From NCBI GenBank assembly GCA_025618425.1, contig CM046844.1, forward strand, positions 2,718,665 through 2,782,664: DNA of 64,000 nt, in the 5' to 3' direction. The notes below the pieces were generated by a model, which had not been told where the DNA came from, ran no database searches, and was given only the letters and a program-made list of their open reading frames with translations. Each line of letters begins with the position of its first letter. The first letter of the stretch is position 1. Shown here one piece after another: positions 57,253 to 64,000 of this stretch. The stretch comes from Heliocidaris tuberculata. Taxonomy: Eukaryota > Echinodermata > Echinoidea > Camarodonta > Echinometridae. The position numbers were made by a program, and so were the translations under genes.

Positions 57253-58494
57253 CTCAACCATTTGAAGTTTATGGCAGTATAAACTTTGAACGCATAATTT
57301 TGAGTGAGCAAAAATGACTATTGTAGGGATTTCATTTGGGTTGTAGATTGTTTTTAGAAAATAGCAACCTCAAAGTGTATGATTTATCATTTCCAACAAA
57401 TTAGGCAGAAATGACCTCCCTGCTCCTTTTAACGATATGTTTCGAAAGAACAACACCGTACATAAATATCCAACGAGACAAGGCAATACTTACCACTTAC
57501 CTCTAACAAGAACACTCTTTGCACAAAACACCATTGTCATGTGTTTTTGTTGTTGTTGTTGTTTGTTTTCAGGTTACGTGTACTGGAACTCTTAAGATAA
57601 AGAAATTAAAGAATCCCCTTGTCTTAACAATTTTAAACGCAAACTTAAAAATATCTGCTCAGCCTATACCCTCCACTAAAATGCTGTGAACACATGTCTA
57701 ACGACCCTGTTTTTGCTTCTGCTCCCAACCTCTCTTTCTTTCTATTTTCTCTCTCTTATTTTACAACGCTCTCCCTCTTTCTTTTCCTATAAACCTATGT
57801 TGGCATACCGTAAATTTGCTTGTAATTTTCGCCACTACTTATTCAATTGTTATTATTTGTTTGACCAAAATTCTATGTAACTAAGTCTTTGGGGCATGCA
57901 TCATACAAGCATTGCTTCCTTCGCATGTCCATCCGTTTCGTGTTGTGTCAGGTCAAAAATGATCCGTTGTGTGAATTATTTTTGTACTCTTCATAATACC
58001 CTTATTTTTGTATTGTTAGTTTGATATATACAAAGTTATTACATTGTTATATGTTTAATCATTGAATCAATATGTATCTGTATGATTATTTTGAAAATGA
58101 AAAAATAAGACAAATTAATAAATTTAGATTCTCTATAAATTACGCCTCAAATGAATTTTCGATTCGATATAAACATTATGCTTTCTATATTTCTATATTT
58201 ACTCAAATCTAGGATTTTTTTTTGATATGCACGCATGTTGAATACCTCTGTTCTTAATTTTTCATTTTTCATTACAGTCATGTCAATTTCATGTCTTCTT
58301 GTCTACGCTGATTATCGGAGCATTCAGCATTTTACCCTTGCATAAGGCCACGGCAGGTCCCCGGGCAGTTGTGGCTAACAGTAGTGAACATAAGCTGCGA
58401 TCACCTTTGCTAAAGTAGAAAAAAAAAAGTCCAACCCTATCAGCCATTGGCGTAGACAGGTCCTCATACCTGGGGGTATGACTTCCCCCAAGGG

Positions 58495-58530
<36 letters not shown>

Positions 58531-61500
58531 GTGTGTGTGTGTGTGTGTGTACGTATATACGCATATACATGTATATATATATGTATATATGTATATACAT
58601 GTATATATATATAAAGTGTGTGTGGGGTGAGGGTGTGTAAATTATGGTTTTTCTTTTTACATCCAAGATACAACTTGCTCATACAACATCATGCTTTGCA
58701 ATTTTGTAGTATGATTTGAATATTGAGCGAGCGAGCGAAGCGAGCGAGCAAACAATATCAATTACATTGTAATTGCAAAATTTCACAATGAAAATTTATT
58801 TAATAAGCTATACTTTTAATATGAGCGAGCGTAGCGATCGAGTATTTGAGAATACTGGCTCTAAGTCACTTTGGATCAGGAGCACATGTTATGGAAAAGG
58901 GAAACGTGGTACTTATATGGGGAAAAGGACACTTCAATTATTAGAAAAATAAATGAATGTGTAGAAAAGGTAGACAAGGCAGTTCAGCACAGGTGGAAAG
59001 GGGCACTTATGAAACCTGAAAAGGGGCATTTATAATATGAACGGGAAAATGGTCTTACATGAAATGGAAAAATTAAATCAGTGTTTACATATTACAAAGA
59101 AAAAAATGACTTGTTATATTAAAAGGAATAAAAGGGATTAAAAGGGGAAAATGCTCTCGTTGAAATAGGAGCATTTATCAATGGTAAAGTGAGGGATGAG
59201 GTGTAATTATCAAAATGGGCAATTAAAAGAATATGGAACTGGGACTTACTCGAAAGAAAAAAGGGGGTACTTATCTGAAGTTAAAGGGAAAAGAAGGGGC
59301 ACTGTGCCCACATGCAACGCCCGGAGCGGTGCTTCTGACCGGGCCAATATGTAATCATTGTCATTTCATAATTCTTCAATGTATAGTTGGGTGATGACAC
59401 AGGTCATCATCATCATCGATAAATATTGGGGGTGATGTATTCCCTCTTTCTTCGCCACATTCGATTCCTGTGAATATATTTCCATGTCAGTTTTGCAGAA
59501 TTGCATTATAAAGGAAAGTTACCGACTAAACCCTCAAAATCCAGAATAATTACATGTACTGTTAATCTAAATAATTTTTTCTGCATTGTGGCTTGGAAAA
59601 AAAGGACCTCTAAGTATATTTGGGAATGGTAACACATGCAGGCCAACACCCCCCCCCCCCCACTTCATTAAAAAAAAAATCATACCTCCATATCACTCCC
59701 AGATCAACACCCATGTTGTATAATTTGAAGTAGATGGTTTTCACTTTCTAGTGGTGCAAAAATATATCCCTAAAAATCAGGAGCCTCGACAGCATTGTAG
59801 ATAAATATTAATAAATTCATATAAATTTACAATTATTGTACACAGATATATAACATTTGTATTGAAATAAAGAATATATAAAAATAAAATCAATAGATGA
59901 AATATATTAAATTATATCTACAACATGATATAGAAATGTATATTTTCCACCCCCTTTTTTTTTTGGGGGGGGGTGGGGGTGGGGTGGGGTGAAACCTGGG
60001 GGATGTTTGTACACACCATCCCCCCACCTGAAAAGTTGGGGGATGCATACCCCCATTCCCCCCCCCCCCCCCGCTATCTACGCCCCTGCTGTCAGCCCCC
60101 TAAAACATGGTCATGAGAACAAATATACGTCAGTTTCATAACATTTTAATATTATCAAATCGAAGTACACACCTCAAGATCACAAAGTTGACTGATTTAA
60201 AAATTTCCTCGCTAAAAGAGTCATTTTCAGAACCTTTTTAAAAAGTTGATCGTATTTTTCGCAGGCAGAAAAGATGACCACAGACTTGTTCTTAAAAATC
60301 AATTAGATAGCTAATGAATATTCAGGAGCAAAAAAAGTCAGTCATTGAACATGTTGAAACGGAATGAGACCCAGCCTCTCCTAATGAAAACTCAATTAGA
60401 TAGATAATGAATATTCAATAGCAAAAAAGTCAAGCACAGAAACTGTTTCATGAAAAAGCCCCGTGTACAGAGTGAATGGCCAAAAAGTGTGTCAGAAAAA
60501 GTGTGTCAGGTGTGTCAGAAAAAGTGGGTCACAAATGGAAATACCCCATTTGCTCGAACAAGCAAAATGATTAAAATGTCAATTTTCAAACTGTATTACT
60601 CAGTAGAATCTTATTCTTTTTTGAGGACTTTTAACATTATGCTATCTACAATATATTTCGAGTACTTCCCAGAGGGAAAGGTCGCATAGGAGAAACTGCA
60701 CACTAAGAAAAAAAGGTACAATTTTGCACCCTTCAAATGCAACAAAAGTTGCACTTTTTTTGGGTGCAACTTTGCACCCTAAGAAGCTTTTTGCACCTTT
60801 AAGGGTGCAGTTAGCTACAATTTGGGTGCAGAGTTGTACCCTTTAGAAAAGGTACAAATTTGCACCCTTTTGGATGCAAACGTTTCTGCACCCTAAAAGG
60901 TGCAAAGTTGCACCTTTTAGGGTGCAAACGGGCATTAAAGGGTGCAAACAAGAACAAAAAGGTGCATTTTTGCACCCTTTTCATGTAGGGTGCAAGATTG
61001 CACCCAAAAAAAGGTGTTACCAGTGTTGCATTTAGGGTGCAAACTTGAACCTTTTTTTCTTAGTGTGTGGAAACTGGAAATTAATGTAATTAAAGTGTAC
61101 AAAAAAACTGGAAAGTGGACAGTGCATACGTCACAATCGACTGACCAAATTTCCAATTTGGGATTCGCATAGATTCAGTGATCTAATTTTTCGAACATTC
61201 ATGACTTTCTAATATTGTTCGTCTGATTTCTTTCAAACTTTCCAATTCTGTTTCTCTTATTTCCTGCTTCACACGTTAATGAACTTATTACAATGGTTGG
61301 ATTGCCCTTTAATGGTTTTTGCTAGTTTTAGACAAGATTTTGTGATTGGATATACCTGTCAATTTTCCCACAGCACACTGATCTGATTGATTGATTGATT
61401 CCATAGGTTTCTAACTAACTGTCAAAAAAATAGTTTCAAGTTGGAAAACATACTTGTAAGTTGTTTGTTAAAAGAAAGTATGATCTATTTTACCACTGTT

Positions 61501-63599
61501 CAGTAACCAAAGAACTTTTAAATTTACTTTATAGTTCTTTATATTATAAGGATTATTAATTATTTATTCTTTTTTATTATTTCATTTTTCAAAACAATTC
61601 CGTTTGTATTGTGCACGTTATCATTTACATCAGTGAATATACTTGAAGATAATCTCAAAGTTGATTGCCTTACTGGAGGCTTGATTATACAAGATACATG
61701 TATCAAAGAAAATGACACTTTCAATGTTAGCATATGTTCATTTTTCAATATTTTTGGTAAACGTTTTGGATAGCAAATGATCAAATACCTCAGACTGGGT
61801 AGGTAACACAAAATATTCATCATCTCACAAGGTTAAGCTGAATAGGCCAGAAGAAGGTAAAATCATCATGAGCAGCAATCATATATCTAATTAGATTAAT
61901 TTATGTTATTTTTTTTTTACTGTGTGAGATTGTTACAGTTCTGCATCCTGTTTAATTAAATGTGAGTTTACTATTTTTCTATGTAGATACAGGTATGTAT
62001 GTATAAACGAATGGGAAGTTGTAGCACATTTTGAACAGGTTGCACATAAAAACTGTATGATACTACATTAAAAAAAAAAATATATCTCGGCATAGTGAAG
62101 GTGTTGCCAAATAGTGAACTGGGAGCCAAGGCTGTTGAAGGCCCTGCAGACACCCCTGAAGTTTGGAGTGATAATAGACCCCCAAAAAATAAAAAGATTT
62201 TAAAAAAATGTATTGACTTTTTGTTTATTATTCTTTTGTTTTTGTTTTAGTTTTTCATGTTGGGGAATATTTTAGTTAACAATTACCTTCAAAATATGTA
62301 GACCCCTTTTCCTTTGTCAGAGAATTTTGGAATGAAAGGACTTCCCCATTTTTTTTTTTTCCTTTTTGATCTTTTGTTGTATATATATCAGTTTAGCCTT
62401 CTCGTTATTGCCATAATCTAAAAAAAAATTATCATATGGGAAATAGCTTAATAGTTTATAATTCTAGAAAGTCCATAAAGTGATGAATGTTAATCGTTGG
62501 CAAAATCGTAAACAATGAACGGCAGTTGAGGGAAAAAAGCTTTCCGGAAGACATTCATTAAAACGTTAGGTGCGGTGATTGATTCAGTAGCTTCTACTCG
62601 TCAAAACAAAATTTCCTGAAAAAGAACCCCAAATTTCCTGGATTTTGAAAGAATTTTCTGAAATTATCAAAAAGCCTGTTTACGTGCTATTTTTTTTTTT
62701 TTTTTTTTATTCCAGGAATCAAATGCGGCCACACCTGAATATCAACCTTTTCCTCAAAAAAATTTGTGAGCGTGCGAAGCAAAAATTATTCTCATTTCAG
62801 AGAAAATGGGGAAAAATATCAATTTCTACATTTTAAAAATATATAATAAAAATAGAAAAGTATCACTATTATAAAAAAAATAGGAAATTTCCTGAAATTT
62901 CTTGATTTCTTTTTTATTTTCCTTATTATTACTTGAAAAATACCAAAAATTCCTGAATTTCGGGGAAAATTCCTTCAAAGTGCAAACATTGGATTGATGA
63001 TTAAAGCAGAACGCAAACGTTCAGTTTCAAATGGAAAGCGTTGCATTCATATATCATTCGCATTATCAAGCTAAACTCACAGAGCTATAAGACACGATTT
63101 GCACAAAAAAAAGGGGGGAGGGGGGCTTTATTATTGCAAAAAAAGATAATCGTAGCTAATACCAATACAACAATGAATAGTTGTATATTATCATGATAAA
63201 GCATTTTCATGATATTGGTAGGAACTAATATATAATATTTTTCTACAACTTACGCTATTCTAGATTTGTATTCATTTCAATTCACCGCCATCCAGGTTAC
63301 CTTGAATTACTCAAAATTTTAAAATTATAAAAAGATATCCGAATTCTTCGTGCTCCTATATAAACGCTTCTTTCTCCTGTTCCAAGTAATAGCTCCAGTA
63401 GGGTTATACACCATCGCACATGTACTGATTCTGTTAAGATAATATGCTATTATGGGGTATTAGTACGTATAATTTCGAACCCATGAACATAGTATGTGCA
63501 TTTAACAGAGTCATTTCCATATTACTGGAGGGGGGGGGGGAGATAATAAATTTTTCGAAGTCAAAGTAAAGTAGATAAGTAGAAATGAAGTCAGCTTAC

Positions 63600-63702
63600 C
63601 TTGTGCATCGATGAGCGAGGGCCCCGTGACTAGAAGAAGAAATACTAATTGGCAAAGGCAATTACGAACCTCATGGAGCGATTTTCGAACGTGATTATCC
63701 AT
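63600..63702 (-). CDS. Gene C exon 1: signal-peptide exon
   Basis: Appears identical to gene B exon 1 (ATG at 63702-63700, GTAAGC donor after 63600), phase 1 end. The implied first intron to exon 2 is about 11 kb, as in gene B. The upstream flank runs off the window. Confidence 0.83.
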
Positions 63703-64000
63703 ACTACCGATACATATAGATAATATAGACGGAAAATATCGGGAAATTCTCCAGAAAAAAAAATGTATTCGCTGACAGCACCGATAAAGAGAAGAAAGCA
63801 AAATGCAAATTGATTCAGTATAAGACTTCAACACAATACTTTTCTTCTGAAAATTTGTATGCCGCTTTGAATTCATCAGCAGAAGGCTCAGAAGTGAGTC
63901 TCGATATTGATAAATCACTTCTTGATTCCGACTATAAGTACTGTCGCATAACATATTTCGTCACGACGTCATATTGTGGGGAGGATGTTTGGGGACAAAA

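Larger units (their letters stand above)
52079..64000. repeat. Segmental duplication, copy C of the 11.9-kb block
   Basis: Near-identical counterpart of 28377 to about 40300. It contains the SINE (54137-54300), minisatellites (52800-53044 and 53088-53672), the CCAGTAGAAACC element (53678-56785), the hAT-like element (58444-60088), the TGCACCC MITE (60699-61069) and exon 1. Gene-level features are listed separately. Confidence 0.95.

Overview
The window looks like nuclear DNA of a marine deuterostome invertebrate, most likely an echinoderm such as a sea urchin. The reasons are multi-exon HYR (hyalin repeat) coding sequence with phase-1 introns, AT-rich non-coding DNA full of hAT, Harbinger-type and non-LTR elements, and abundant poly-G/poly-C runs and microsatellites. 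There are no bacterial-style genes. Most long open frames are chance frames through repeats. The species call is an inference.

The only convincing host genes form a tandem family of secreted HYR proteins on the minus strand. Gene B is the best copy. It has a signal-peptide exon (40002-39900), HYR exon 2 (28901-28650), HYR-like exon 3 (27540-27271), a decayed HYR pseudo-exon (25740-25637), HYR exon 4 (25495-25271) and a tentative last exon (23933-23767). All inferred junctions are GT-AG and phase 1, so the exons join in frame. Gene A enters only through its first exon (268-166). Gene C has exon 1 (63702-63600) and exon 2 (52603-52352), and its 3' part is lost in a 500-base N gap (51579-52078). 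A diverged copy of exon 1 lies on the plus strand (41691-41808), head-to-head with gene B, with no recognisable downstream exons.

Large-scale layout: 1-2746 is repeated at 39737-41648, apart from an extra ~0.8 kb in the first copy. 28377 to about 40300 is repeated almost base for base at 52079-64000. The second pair is interrupted exactly at a poly-G tract beside a 500-N gap, so it is either a very recent tandem duplication or an uncollapsed assembly duplicate.

The rest is dense, nested mobile DNA. 2.7-5.4 kb holds ~250-bp repeats and the arms of an inverted-repeat element. 5.8-6.1 kb is an intact hAT MITE, and 6.1-8.85 kb is an inverted-repeat element. 9.3-9.96 kb is a non-LTR reverse transcriptase (RT) 3' end holding two short-TIR MITEs. 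11.2-15.6 kb is a 4.4-kb hAT element with a transposase remnant and a perfect 8-bp target duplication; it sits inside an RT reading frame and itself contains a second hAT element. 26-27 kb is a fold-back repeat. 29.1-33.1 kb (repeated at 52.8-56.8 kb) holds two minisatellites and a 3.1-kb inverted-repeat element made of CCAGTAGAAACC-type units, with a 7SL-like SINE inside. 34.7-36.4 kb is another hAT-like element, and 37.0-37.4 kb a palindromic MITE. 49.0-50.2 kb holds two hAT MITEs with perfect target duplications.
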